DNA of 64,000 nucleotides from Promicromonospora soli (lineage in GTDB: Bacteria > Actinomycetota > Actinomycetes > Actinomycetales > Cellulomonadaceae), in contig NZ_BNAS01000001.1 of the NCBI RefSeq assembly GCF_014653785.1, forward strand, positions 1,219,042 through 1,283,041. The letters are read 5' to 3'. A program made the position numbers and the translations under genes. Position 1 is the first letter of the stretch. Each line of letters begins with the position of its first letter. The notes under the pieces are model-generated. The model saw nothing but the letters and a program-made list of their open reading frames with translations. It searched no databases and had not been told where the DNA came from. This document shows, one piece after another, positions 8,071 to 16,220 of the stretch.

Positions 8071-9210
8071 GTGTCCGAACACGCACGGGTTATTGATGAA
8101 GCGGCGCTTTATGCCGTTGACGCCTGGGTCGTCGCACTCGACGTCGGCGGCAGCGGGTCGCGCCTGGTTGCGGAATTCGGCAACCCCACGGATGCCCAGC
8201 GCATCAGTCTGAGCGGCCGCGCCGTCAAGGTGAACCACGACGGCAGCGACGCTCCAGCCGTCGTCGCGTCCCTGTGCCAGTCCTTCAACGCGTGGGCCGC
8301 CCGCATGGGTCACCACGGGATGAGCGACGGCAGCACCGCGCCCGTCGCCTCGGCCGCTGTCGGCATCACGGGCCTGACCTCGCTGGTCAGCAACCCGCTC
8401 GAGGTGCACGACATCCTCGCCCGCGAGCTGCGGACGAACCGCACCGCCGTCGCCGGTGACGCGCTCACCGCGCACCTGGGCGCTCTGCGCGGACGCGCCG
8501 GGGCCGTGCTCTCGGTGGGCACCGGCGCAGTGGCGTTCGGCTACGACGGCGTGAGCCGCTGGCGCCGCGCGGACGGCTGGGGACACCTGCTCGGTGACCT
8601 GGGTGCCGGCGTGTGGGTCGGCGGCGAGGCACTGCGTGCCGCCGGGCGCTACCACGACGGGGCTACCCGCGGTGCCTCGAAGGTTCTCCTGGAAGCGGCG
8701 GTCGCCAAGTTCGGCCTCATCGAGAGCTGGCCCAACCAGTTCTACAAGAACGAGCAGCGCGCCAAGCAGCTCGCGTCGATGGCCCCGGAGGTCATCATCG
8801 CCGCGGCCCAGGGTGACGAGACCTCGATCAACATCCTCGAGCAGGCAGGCCGGCACCTCGCCGACACGCTGTCGAGCGCGCTCGGCAACGGCATCCCGCC
8901 GCTCGCCTCCACGACCGGCCGCCTGGTGCAGGAGGAGTCACCGCTCACGGTGGCGCTCACCAAGCAGCTCTCCGAGGACCGGCCCGAGGTATCTCTGGTG
9001 CCGAGCGCCGGGTCGCCGCTCGACGGCGCGCTCCACCTGGCGCGGCGCCTGCGTGACGCACCCCAGTCGGTAGCCGGCTTCCGGCCGTGGCTCACCGTCC
9101 GCGTGGACGGCCACCACACGCTCCGCGAGACCCCCGCAGACCTGGGCGCCTCGGACACCCTGGCTGCGAAGCTCTCGGCGACCGAGCTGCCCGGCGACGA
9201 GCTTCAGTGA
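8071..9210 (+). CDS. N-acetylglucosamine kinase-like protein (BadF/BadG/BcrA/BcrD ATPase family)
   Basis: A 379-residue ASKHA-fold sugar kinase. The phosphate-1 loop is DVGGSGSR near residues 17-24. The phosphate-2 region (AGAVLSVGTGAVAFG) and the GWGHLLGDLGAGVWVGGEAL segment match the GlcNAc kinase branch of the BadF family. It probably phosphorylates GlcNAc or a related amino sugar released by NagZ. The GTG start is chosen because the ASKHA fold starts shortly after it and CAGAAT seven bases upstream could be a -10 for a leaderless mRNA. It is followed by the RpiR-type regulator gene, which supports a role in amino-sugar recycling. Confidence 0.85.
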   Translation: MSEHARVIDEAALYAVDAWVVALDVGGSGSRLVAEFGNPTDAQRISLSGRAVKVNHDGSDAPAVVASLCQSFNAWAARMGHHGMSDGSTAPVASAAVGITGLTSLVSNPLEVHDILARELRTNRTAVAGDALTAHLGALRGRAGAVLSVGTGAVAFGYDGVSRWRRADGWGHLLGDLGAGVWVGGEALRAAGRYHDGATRGASKVLLEAAVAKFGLIESWPNQFYKNEQRAKQLASMAPEVIIAAAQGDETSINILEQAGRHLADTLSSALGNGIPPLASTTGRLVQEESPLTVALTKQLSEDRPEVSLVPSAGSPLDGALHLARRLRDAPQSVAGFRPWLTVRVDGHHTLRETPADLGASDTLAAKLSATELPGDELQ

Positions 9211-9321
9211 GCGGCTGTCGTTCGTCCGACGCGTTCCTTCACTACCCCGTCGTGCCCGAGTCCCCGGTACGGGTGTATGTTCTCGACCCCAGCCCCACGA
9301 CCCCATCCCGGGAGATGCGAC

Positions 9322-10230
9322 ATGACAGGTGACGTCCTCGTCCGACTCAGGCGCGCACTGCCCACGCTGCGACCAGCCGAGGCGAGAGTGGCACAGACCG
9401 TCCTCGACGACCCCAACACGGTCGTCGCCTCCACCATCACGGAGCTCGCCGGTCACGCGGACACGTCACAGGCCACCGTGGTGCGGTTCTGCCGCGCCGT
9501 CGGCTACGCCGGTTACCCCGAGTTCCGGATCGACCTTGCGCAGGCGACCAGCCGGCGCGAGGTCGAGATGGAGCGGTCCGGTATCGCCGAGGGCGAGATC
9601 AACCAGACCGACGACATCGAAGCCGTCGTCTCGAAGATCGCGTTCCACGAGGCCCGGACCATCGAAGAGACCGCCCGCATGATCGACACCGCGGCGATCG
9701 AGAAGGTGGCGACGGCCATCGCCGAGGCCAAGCGGGTCGACGTCTACGGCGTCGGTTCCTCCAACCTCGCCGCCGCCGACCTCGCGATGAAGCTGCAGCG
9801 CATCGGCGTCTTCGTGTTCACCTCCCCCGACCCGCACCAGCAGCTCGCCTCGTCGGCGCTGCTCGAGCCGGGCAACGTCGCCATCGCCGTCTCGCACTCG
9901 GGGCAGACGCGCGAGACCAACCAGGCCCTCGAGAACGCGCGCAAGCGCGGCGCCCTCACGGCGGCGATCACGAACTTCCCGGACGCGCCGATCGGCGCGG
10001 TTGCCGACGTCGTCCTGGCTACCACCGCCCGCGAGACCCAGTTCCGGGTCGGGGCGATGTCCAGCCGCATCGCGCAGCTCACGGTCGTGGAATACCTGTT
10101 CGTCCGCGTCGCCCAGCGCACCTACGACCGCTCGTCGATCGCCATCAAGGCGACCTACGACGCCGTGCGCGACCAGCGCCTCGACCTGGGCCGCGGCAAG
10201 GCGGAGCGGCCGGCCGCGCCGGTAGCCTGA
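9322..10230 (+). CDS. RpiR/MurR-type transcriptional regulator (HTH + SIS)
   Basis: A 302-residue regulator with an N-terminal RpiR winged helix (LRPAEARVAQTVLDDP..., helix-turn-helix in HADTSQATVVRFCRAVGYAGY) and a C-terminal SIS domain (about residues 120-260, containing VDVYGVGSSN and AVSHSGQTRE) that senses a phosphosugar. Members regulate MurNAc or amino-sugar catabolism, and the adjacent murQ, nagZ and kinase genes fit this well. The ATG follows GGGAG. It probably binds the palindromes near 6711 and 7982, and its ligand may be MurNAc-6-phosphate or GlcNAc-6-phosphate (inference). Confidence 0.92.
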   Translation: MTGDVLVRLRRALPTLRPAEARVAQTVLDDPNTVVASTITELAGHADTSQATVVRFCRAVGYAGYPEFRIDLAQATSRREVEMERSGIAEGEINQTDDIEAVVSKIAFHEARTIEETARMIDTAAIEKVATAIAEAKRVDVYGVGSSNLAAADLAMKLQRIGVFVFTSPDPHQQLASSALLEPGNVAIAVSHSGQTRETNQALENARKRGALTAAITNFPDAPIGAVADVVLATTARETQFRVGAMSSRIAQLTVVEYLFVRVAQRTYDRSSIAIKATYDAVRDQRLDLGRGKAERPAAPVA

Positions 10231-10240
10231 CCACCGATCT

Positions 10241-10351
10241 GCCGAAGTAGAACTGTGGCGAGATAGGACCAGGCGAAGTAGAACTGCAGCAGTTCTACTT
10301 CGCCCTGGTCCTATCTCGCCACAGTTCCATCTCGCCACAGTTCTACTTCGG
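10241..10351. repeat. Long nested palindrome between convergent genes
   Basis: The left arm (10241-10287) and right arm (10288-10351) are inverted copies, except that the right arm carries an extra base and a roughly 16-nt partial duplication of its own ATCTCGCCACAGTT unit. The element GAAGTAGAACTG occurs twice direct and twice inverted. It separates the RpiR-type regulator from cimA, so it may terminate both, but the nested repeats suggest a REP-like element that has expanded. Confidence 0.8.
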
Positions 10352-10362
10352 CGGGGGTGGGT

Positions 10363-11994
10363 TCAGGGGCGGGGTTCCACGCCCGACTTCAGCAGCCCGT
10401 ACACGTACGCCTCGGTGACGGCCTCCCAGGCGGCCTCGACCACGTTCGACCCCACGCCGACGGTCGACCAGGAGTGCTCGCCGTCGCTGGTCTCGGTCAG
10501 CACCCGCGTGATCGCGTCCGTGCCGAGCTCCGTGTCGAGGAGGCGGACCTTGAAGTCGATGAGCTCGAACCGGGCGAGCTCCGGGTAGACCCGCGACAGC
10601 GCGGTGCGCAGCGCGTGGTCGAGCGCGTTGACCGGGCCGTTGCCCTCACCGGTCGTCACGATCCGCTCGCCGCCGGCCCAGATCTTGACGGTCGCCTCAG
10701 CCACGGCGTTGGCGTCGGGCGAGTGGACCGACGGCGGGGCCGCGCCCGCCGGGAGGGTCTCCACGATGGTGCGCCAGGACTCGACGGTGAAGAACTCCGG
10801 GCGGATTCCCAGCTCGGACCGCAGCAGCAGCTCGAACGACGCGTCGGCCGCCTCGTAGGTGTAGCCGGCGGCCTCGTCTTCCTTCACGCGGTTCGTGACC
10901 CGGGAGAGCAGCTCGCCCTGTCCGGCCAGGTCGAAGCCCAGCTCGCGGCCCTTGAGCTCGATCGAGGCGCGGCCGGCCATGTCGGAGACGAGCATGCGCA
11001 TGTCGTTGCCCACCAGGGTGGGGTCCGTGTGCTGGTACATGTCGGGGTCCACCCGGATGGCGCTGGCGTGCAGGCCACCCTTGTGCGCGAACGCGCTCGC
11101 CCCGACGTACGGCTGGCGCGCGAACGGCGAGATGTTCGTGATCTCGCTGATGGCGTGCGAGATCCGGGATGCCTCCCGCAGGCCGCCGTCGGCCAGGAGG
11201 GACATGCCTGCCTTCAGCTCGAGGTTGGCCACCACCGTGACGAGGTCGGCGTTGCCGGTGCGCTCGCCGTACCCGTTGACCGTGCCCTGGACGTGCGTGG
11301 CGCCCGCCTCGACGGCGGCGAGGGAGTTCGCGACGGCGCAGCCGGTGTCGTTGTGGGCGTGCATGCCCAGCATCTGCTCCGGCCCGACGGCGGTCCCGGC
11401 CCGCAGCTCCCGCACGATCTCGCCGACCCAGGTGGGCAGCATGCCGCCGTTGGTGTCGCAGAGCGTGACCACCTCGGCGCCGGCGTCGAACGCGGCGGCG
11501 ACAGCGCTGGTCGCGTACTCGGCGTCGTGCCGGTAGCCGTCGAAGAAGTGTTCCGCGTCCAGCACCACCCGGCGGCCCTCGCCAACGAGGAAGGCGACGG
11601 TGTCGCTGATCATCGCGAGGTTCTCGGCGCGGGTCGTCTTCAGCGCACGCTCGACGTGCCGCACGTCCGACTTGGCCACGAGCGTCACCACGGGGGTCGC
11701 GGCGTCGAGCAGGGCCCGCACCTGCGGGTCGTCGCCCGCGCGGACCCCCGCGCGGCGGGTCGCCCCGAACGCGGCGAGCACCGCGTTCTTCAGGGTCAGC
11801 TCGGTCGCGGCACGGGCGAAGAAGTCGGTGTCCTTGGGTACCGCACCCGGCCAGCCGCCCTCGATGTAGCCGACGCCGAGCTCGTCGAGCAGTGCTGCGA
11901 TGGCGAGCTTGTCAGAGACGGAGAGGCTCATACCCTCCTGCTGTGCGCCGTCGCGCAACGTCGTGTCGTACACCTGGAACGAGGCGGTGGTCAT
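10363..11994 (-). CDS. cimA: Citramalate synthase
   Basis: Condenses pyruvate with acetyl-CoA to (R)-citramalate, opening the threonine-independent route to 2-ketobutyrate and isoleucine. The N-terminal HMGL-like TIM barrel begins VYDTTLRDGAQQEG and has the metal-binding HAHNDTGCA motif. A C-terminal LeuA-type allosteric domain follows, giving 543 residues. The sequence resembles CimA (TIGR00977 type) more than 2-isopropylmalate synthase, for example DAEHFFDGYRHD. The ATG follows GGGAG. An attenuator with a short leader ORF lies directly upstream, so expression is probably tuned by amino acid supply. Confidence 0.9.
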   Translation of the reverse strand: MTTASFQVYDTTLRDGAQQEGMSLSVSDKLAIAALLDELGVGYIEGGWPGAVPKDTDFFARAATELTLKNAVLAAFGATRRAGVRAGDDPQVRALLDAATPVVTLVAKSDVRHVERALKTTRAENLAMISDTVAFLVGEGRRVVLDAEHFFDGYRHDAEYATSAVAAAFDAGAEVVTLCDTNGGMLPTWVGEIVRELRAGTAVGPEQMLGMHAHNDTGCAVANSLAAVEAGATHVQGTVNGYGERTGNADLVTVVANLELKAGMSLLADGGLREASRISHAISEITNISPFARQPYVGASAFAHKGGLHASAIRVDPDMYQHTDPTLVGNDMRMLVSDMAGRASIELKGRELGFDLAGQGELLSRVTNRVKEDEAAGYTYEAADASFELLLRSELGIRPEFFTVESWRTIVETLPAGAAPPSVHSPDANAVAEATVKIWAGGERIVTTGEGNGPVNALDHALRTALSRVYPELARFELIDFKVRLLDTELGTDAITRVLTETSDGEHSWSTVGVGSNVVEAAWEAVTEAYVYGLLKSGVEPRP

Positions 11995-12050
11995 CGATGC
12001 TCCCAACGATGTGTCTGGCACGGTGGCTGAGGTCAGATCTTCAGGCCAAC

Positions 12051-12110
12051 AAAAAAAGACCCTCCGGGTGTGGAAGGTCTGCGCGTCCGGTGGGGTGTCG
12101 CCGGACGCGC
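12051..12110 (-). terminator. cimA attenuator: anti-pause hairpin and intrinsic terminator
   Basis: On the minus strand a perfect 10-bp stem (GCGCGTCCGG at 12110-12101 pairing with 12090-12081) overlaps the leader stop codon. It is followed by a second hairpin (12080-12057, AGACCTTCC ... GGAGGGTCT) and a T7 tract (12057-12051), a textbook intrinsic terminator located 56 bases before the cimA ATG. The arrangement copies the ilvB attenuator at 38046-38129. Confidence 0.8.
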
Positions 12111-12163
12111 TACGAAATGCTGATCGCCTGTCGCAGGGTGGGGCGCGGGGTCATGCGGGTCAT
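12110..12163 (-). CDS. cimA leader peptide
   Basis: A 17-codon ORF (14 codons from the second ATG at 12154: MTPRPTLRQAISIS) that ends at the base of the pause hairpin. Two isoleucine codons, ATC and ATT, lie within the last four sense codons, the right place for ribosome stalling to alter folding of the terminator. Since cimA feeds isoleucine synthesis, the sensed residue is probably Ile; Ser codons alternate with them, so serine cannot be excluded. No strong Shine-Dalgarno sequence is present. Confidence 0.6.
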   Translation of the reverse strand: MTRMTPRPTLRQAISIS

Positions 12164-12285
12164 AGTGCCACAGCCGGGCGGTTGATGGTAGCGGTGTCCA
12201 GAAGTGGGGCCCGGGAGACGGCCGGCCTCAGGTTGGCAGCTCTCACCCCATATCACGCTTCTCCCAAACATCTTTGGACTTTTGT

Positions 12286-12314
12286 TTGCCAATCGCCATA
12301 AGTCCGGATAGGTT
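12286..12314 (+). promoter_or_regulatory. Candidate promoter of the ebo-type cluster
   Basis: TTGCCA (12286-12291), a 17-nt spacer and TAGGTT (12309-12314) would start transcription near 12321, giving a short leader with GGGGAGCG before the first ATG at 12349. The 11995-12348 interval otherwise holds the cimA attenuator. Confidence 0.45.
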
Positions 12315-12348
12315 GCTTGGGACGACGCCGTCGAACCGGGGAGCGACG

Positions 12349-13572
12349 ATGCACCACGCCCACGATGACTCTTCAAGCAGGGCCTCTGCACGCACTGGAA
12401 TCTGGTTCGTCGGAGCGCGCGGCTCCGTCGCCAGCACCGCCACCGTCGGCCTCGCGGCAATCACCCATGGTCAGTCGCCGCCGACGGGCTGCGTCACCGC
12501 GCGGGAGCCCTTCGCCTCGGCGGCCCTCCCCGCGTTCGCCGACCTCGTCGTCGGCGGGCACGACATCTCCGCCGTCACCATGACCAAGCGCGCGGAGTGC
12601 CTCGTCGAGACCGGCATGATCCCGCAGCGGCTGCTCGCCGCCACGCACGACGCCCTCGAACGGGCCGACGCCGAGGTGCGGTCCGGGTACGACCCCCATG
12701 CCGCCGCGCACGGAGGCCCGGAGGAGGCGCACGGGAGCTCGCAGCAGGACGCCGCCGAGCGGCTCGCCGCGGACATCACGGCGTTCCAGGAGCGGCATGC
12801 CCTGGCGCGGGTCGTCGTGATCGACGTCTCCTCGACCGAACCGCCAGTCGTCCCGGTGCCCGAGCACTACGACACCGACGCCCTGCTCGCCGCCCTCGCC
12901 GACCCGACCCGCTCGGTGCTGCCCGCGTCGTCCGTCTCCGCGTATGCGGCGATCCTCGCCGGAGCCGCGTACGCCGCCTTTACGCCGTCGGCGGGCATGG
13001 GCCTGCCCGCCCTGATCCAGCTCGCGCGCGACCGCGGGATCCCCGCGGCCGGGCAGGACGGCAAGACCGGGGAGACCTGGCTGCGCACCGTGCTGGCCCC
13101 CGCGTTCGCCGCGCGCGGGCTGAAGGTGCTCTCGTGGGCCGGCACCAACCTGCTGGGCGGCGGCGACGGCGCCACCCTCGCCGACCCCGAGGCAGTACGC
13201 AGCAAGCTCGCCAGCAAGAACCGCGGCCTGCGGGCGCTGACCGGCAGCGACACCACCCCGCTGCACATCGACAACGTGCCCGACCTGGGCGACATCAAGG
13301 TCGCCTGGGACCACGTGCACGTGGAGGGCTTCCTCGGGTCGCGGCTCACGCTGCAGACCACCTGGAGCGCCCACGACTCGATGCTCGCCGCGCCGCTCGT
13401 CCTCGACCTGGCCCGCCTGCTCGCGCTCGCCCACGCCGCCGGGATCAGCGGGACCGTCCCAGAGCTCGGCTACTTCTTCAAGGACCCCTGGGACTCGGAC
13501 GTGCACGACGCCGCCGAGCAGGCCGGCGCGCTCGAGGACTGGGTTCGCCGCACATCGGCGCAGGTCCGCTGA
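12349..13572 (+). CDS. Inositol-3-phosphate synthase-like protein of ebo cluster
   Basis: A 407-residue NAD-dependent sugar-phosphate cyclase of the myo-inositol-1-phosphate synthase family. The N-terminal Rossmann loop is IWFVGARGSVASTA. The family's catalytic stretch appears as AAGQDGKTGETWLRT and the NAD/substrate region as GTNLLGGGDGATL. It is the first gene of a cluster holding EboA, B, C, E and F homologues, where the usual cyclase is a dehydroquinate-synthase-like EboD. It may therefore act on a different phosphosugar from the housekeeping enzyme. The ATG follows GGGGAGCG, and its stop overlaps the next start (TGATG). Confidence 0.85.
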   Translation: MHHAHDDSSSRASARTGIWFVGARGSVASTATVGLAAITHGQSPPTGCVTAREPFASAALPAFADLVVGGHDISAVTMTKRAECLVETGMIPQRLLAATHDALERADAEVRSGYDPHAAAHGGPEEAHGSSQQDAAERLAADITAFQERHALARVVVIDVSSTEPPVVPVPEHYDTDALLAALADPTRSVLPASSVSAYAAILAGAAYAAFTPSAGMGLPALIQLARDRGIPAAGQDGKTGETWLRTVLAPAFAARGLKVLSWAGTNLLGGGDGATLADPEAVRSKLASKNRGLRALTGSDTTPLHIDNVPDLGDIKVAWDHVHVEGFLGSRLTLQTTWSAHDSMLAAPLVLDLARLLALAHAAGISGTVPELGYFFKDPWDSDVHDAAEQAGALEDWVRRTSAQVR

Positions 13573-14657
13573 TGACGTACCGGCCGGAACCCCCGTTCGA
13601 GCTGCCACCGGAGCACCGACCGGAGTCACGGCTGCGGGAGACCGGGCTGAGAATTCAGGCGAGGGCCCTGGCGCGCGCCGAGGCGAGGGCACGTTCGGAC
13701 GCGGCTTCGGGGACCCCGGTCAGCGCGCGGCCGCCGCGCCTCGGTGACCTGGCCGAGCTGGTCCGAGCGCCAGCCGCCCTGACCGTCGTCGGGGACTCGC
13801 TGGCGGGCCTGGCCGCCGCCCGGGCAGGCACGCCGACGCCGTTCCGCTCGCGCCACCTCCTGCTGCCCGTTGCCTCGGCCTGTCTCTATCTGGGCGGGAT
13901 GGCGTTGAACGACTACGCCGACCGGGACGTGGATGCCGTCGAACGCCCCGAGCGGCCCGTTCCGTCGGGCCGGGTGACGCCGGGGACAGCGCTCGCGGTC
14001 GGCGCGGCCCTGACCGCGGGTGGCGTGGCAGCGGCAGGGGTCGCGGGCGGGCGACGGGCGCTCGGCGTCGCGATCCCGCTCGCAGCCTGTGTCTGGACGT
14101 ACGACCTGGCCGCCAAGGACCGCTCGGCAGGGCCGTTCGTCATGGCGGCGTGCCGCGGGCTCGACGTGCTGCTCGGCGCCACGCCCGGGCGTCTGCGGTC
14201 CGCGCTGCCGGCCGCCGCCGGGCTGTCCGCCCACACGCTGGGCGTCACCCTGCTGTCGCGCGGCGAGGTGCACGGCACGACGGCGCGGGTCGCGGGCGGT
14301 GTCGCCGCGGGCACCGTCGCCGGTGCGGTCGCGGCGGCCACCGCACGTCCCTGGCATGCCGCCACCGCCCTCTCGGCCCGCCGGACCGCTGTCCGCTGGA
14401 CCACGGTCGGGGCCGCCACCGCCTACGCCGCGGCCTGCCTGCCGGCGCAGGCCCGCGCCGCCGCCAGTCCCACGGCGGCCAACGCGCGGGCCGCTACCCG
14501 GTCCGGGATCCAGGCGATGGTGCCGCTGCAGGCGGCGTGGGCGGCGCGCTCCGGGAGCCTGGGCACGACGGCGGTCCTGGCCGGGATCGCCGCGATCGGA
14601 TACGGGCTGCGACTGCTGGGCCGCACCCGGGGCAGCGCGGGGGTTAGCATCACATGA
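13572..14657 (+). CDS. UbiA-like prenyltransferase of ebo cluster (EboC-like)
   Basis: A polytopic membrane protein of 361 residues. An Arg/Glu-rich cytoplasmic N-terminus (about 75 residues) precedes roughly eight to nine helices. The first Asp-rich prenyl-diphosphate/Mg motif is NDYADRDVDAVERPERP, and the second is reduced to YDLAAKDR. UbiA proteins transfer an isoprenoid chain to a polar acceptor at the membrane face. In cyanobacterial ebo clusters the equivalent is EboC. The start is the ATG in TGATG at the end of the upstream gene, showing translational coupling. The acceptor is unknown; a cyclitol made by the upstream enzyme is one possibility. Confidence 0.85.
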   Translation: MTYRPEPPFELPPEHRPESRLRETGLRIQARALARAEARARSDAASGTPVSARPPRLGDLAELVRAPAALTVVGDSLAGLAAARAGTPTPFRSRHLLLPVASACLYLGGMALNDYADRDVDAVERPERPVPSGRVTPGTALAVGAALTAGGVAAAGVAGGRRALGVAIPLAACVWTYDLAAKDRSAGPFVMAACRGLDVLLGATPGRLRSALPAAAGLSAHTLGVTLLSRGEVHGTTARVAGGVAAGTVAGAVAAATARPWHAATALSARRTAVRWTTVGAATAYAAACLPAQARAAASPTAANARAATRSGIQAMVPLQAAWAARSGSLGTTAVLAGIAAIGYGLRLLGRTRGSAGVSIT

Positions 14658-15550
14658 GGCCCCCGTTCCTCCTGGGCTACGGCACGAACGGCTTCGGCGA
14701 CCATCCGCTGCCCGCCGCGCTCGACGTGCTCGACGACGTCGGGTACGACGCGGTCGCGCTCACCCTCGGCTTCCCGCACCTCGACCCGTTCGCACCCCTC
14801 GCGGGCGACGACGTCGCCGCGCTGCGCAGGCACCTCAAGCGGATGCGCGGGGGTGCCGGGGCGGCGGTAGTGGTCGAGACCGGCACGCGCTACCTGCTCG
14901 ACCCGCTGCACAAGCACCGGCCGACGCTCGTCGACCGGGACGCGACCCTCCGGATGCGCTTCCTGGAACGCGCCGTCGAGGTCGCGGCGGACCTCGACGC
15001 CCGCTGCGTCTCGTTCTTCTCCGGGATCCTGCCGGACGACGCCGACGCGGCCGACGGCTGGGCCAGGCTCCGCGACCGCATCCCACCCCTGGTCGAGCAC
15101 GCCGGAGAACGCGGGGTGCGGCTCTCGCTCGAACCCGAGCCGGGCATGCTCGTCGAGACCGTCGACGACGCCCTGCGACTTCACTCCGACGTGGGCGCGC
15201 CGCCCGAGCTGGGGATCACCGTCGACGTGGGGCACTGCCTCGTCGTCGAGCCCGAGGGTGTCGAGGGCGCGCTGCGGGCCGCCGCGCCGCACCTGTTCAA
15301 CGTGCAGCTCGACGACATGCCGCCCACGCACCACGAGCACCGCCCGTTCGGCGAGGGCAGCATCGACCTGCCGCTCGTGCTCGCCACGCTCGCCGACATC
15401 GGCTACACCGGGGTCGCCGCAGTCGAGCTGCCCCGCCACTCCCACGACGCGCCCCGGCTCGCCCTGGACAGCCGCACCGCCCTGATGCGGGCATGGGCGG
15501 CCGTCACCGGTGCCCGCGCCGACACCACCAGCGACGGGGCCCGCTCATGA
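14654..15550 (+). CDS. Sugar phosphate isomerase/epimerase-type TIM barrel protein
   Basis: A 298-residue AP-endonuclease-2/xylose-isomerase-like barrel. Candidate metal ligands are visible as SLEPEPG, TVDVGHC, FNVQLDDMPPTHHEHRPFGEGS and VELPRHSHD, in the order usual for the fold. It begins FLLGYGTNGFGDHPL. It is coupled by ATGA to the genes on both sides. This is one of two TIM-barrel proteins in the cluster, the other being EboE. It may isomerise or epimerise a polyol intermediate, but no substrate can be assigned. Confidence 0.85.
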   Translation: MRPPFLLGYGTNGFGDHPLPAALDVLDDVGYDAVALTLGFPHLDPFAPLAGDDVAALRRHLKRMRGGAGAAVVVETGTRYLLDPLHKHRPTLVDRDATLRMRFLERAVEVAADLDARCVSFFSGILPDDADAADGWARLRDRIPPLVEHAGERGVRLSLEPEPGMLVETVDDALRLHSDVGAPPELGITVDVGHCLVVEPEGVEGALRAAAPHLFNVQLDDMPPTHHEHRPFGEGSIDLPLVLATLADIGYTGVAAVELPRHSHDAPRLALDSRTALMRAWAAVTGARADTTSDGARS

Positions 15551-16218
15551 CCGCCGGCACGAGCGGCTGGCTCGCAGAGGCCTGCGCCGAGGTCGCGCGC
15601 GACCCGGACAGCGTCACCCGTGCGTTCGCGGTCGCCGCCCGCCAGGTGGGCCGCGGGCCGCGGTGGCCGGATACCGACCCGACCGGCGTCGTGCACGGCA
15701 CGGTCGACGACGCCGCGCGGGCGACGCTCGTCGTCGCGCTGGCCGCCGCCGTCGGTACGGGCCCGGACTGTGCCGAGCGCCTGACGCTCCTCTACCGGCA
15801 GGGCGACGCCGCCGAGCGGCGCGGCGTGCTGCGAGGTCTCGACGCGCTCGAAGCGCGGGGCGACCTGAGCGACGCCGGCGGCGCCGGAACTGTCGAGCCT
15901 GGCGCCGCTGAGCTGGTCGTCGCCGGCCTCGAGCTCGCCGCCGACGCCCTGCGGACCAACGACCCGAGCCTCGTCGCGGCCGCCGTCGGCCCGTTCGGGT
16001 CCCGCCACCTGGACCAGCACACGTGGCGGCACGCGGTCCTCAAGCTCGTCTTCCAGGGCGTGAGTCTCGACGCCGCGAGCGGCCTCGAGACCCGGACCGA
16101 CGACGAGCTGGACCGCATGGCGCGCGACTTCGCGGCAGAACGCCGGGCCGCGGGACGGCCCGTACCGGCCGACCTCGACCGGCTCACGACCCACCGGCCT
16201 GCCACGACAAGGGAGTGA
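15547..16218 (+). CDS. eboA: EboA domain-containing protein
   Basis: A 223-residue, all-helical-looking, Ala-rich soluble protein with no signal peptide or membrane helix. It has the features of EboA: a C-terminal stretch NDPSLVAAAVGPFGSRHLDQHTWR, then HAVLKLVFQGVSL and DELDRMARDFAAERRAAGRPV, typical of the family's end. Its biochemical role is unknown. In Nostoc punctiforme the ebo genes are needed for scytonemin precursor to reach the periplasm. It starts in an ATGA overlap with the upstream gene and is followed two bases later by eboB. Confidence 0.8.
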   Translation: MTAGTSGWLAEACAEVARDPDSVTRAFAVAARQVGRGPRWPDTDPTGVVHGTVDDAARATLVVALAAAVGTGPDCAERLTLLYRQGDAAERRGVLRGLDALEARGDLSDAGGAGTVEPGAAELVVAGLELAADALRTNDPSLVAAAVGPFGSRHLDQHTWRHAVLKLVFQGVSLDAASGLETRTDDELDRMARDFAAERRAAGRPVPADLDRLTTHRPATTRE

Positions 16219-16220
16219 CG

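Noticed and set aside
10357..12030. A 557-codon open frame opposite cimA, and similar long antisense frames (for example 25039-26997, 15792-18296, 2181-3740).
   Set aside because: They mirror real genes, have His/Arg/Val/Gly-rich nonsense composition, no ribosome-binding sites and no domain motifs. They arise from the high third-position GC of the true genes.
12051..12110. A T-box riboswitch upstream of cimA.
   Set aside because: The region is too short for a T-box, and I see no specifier stem or T-box sequence; a leader ORF explains the terminator better.
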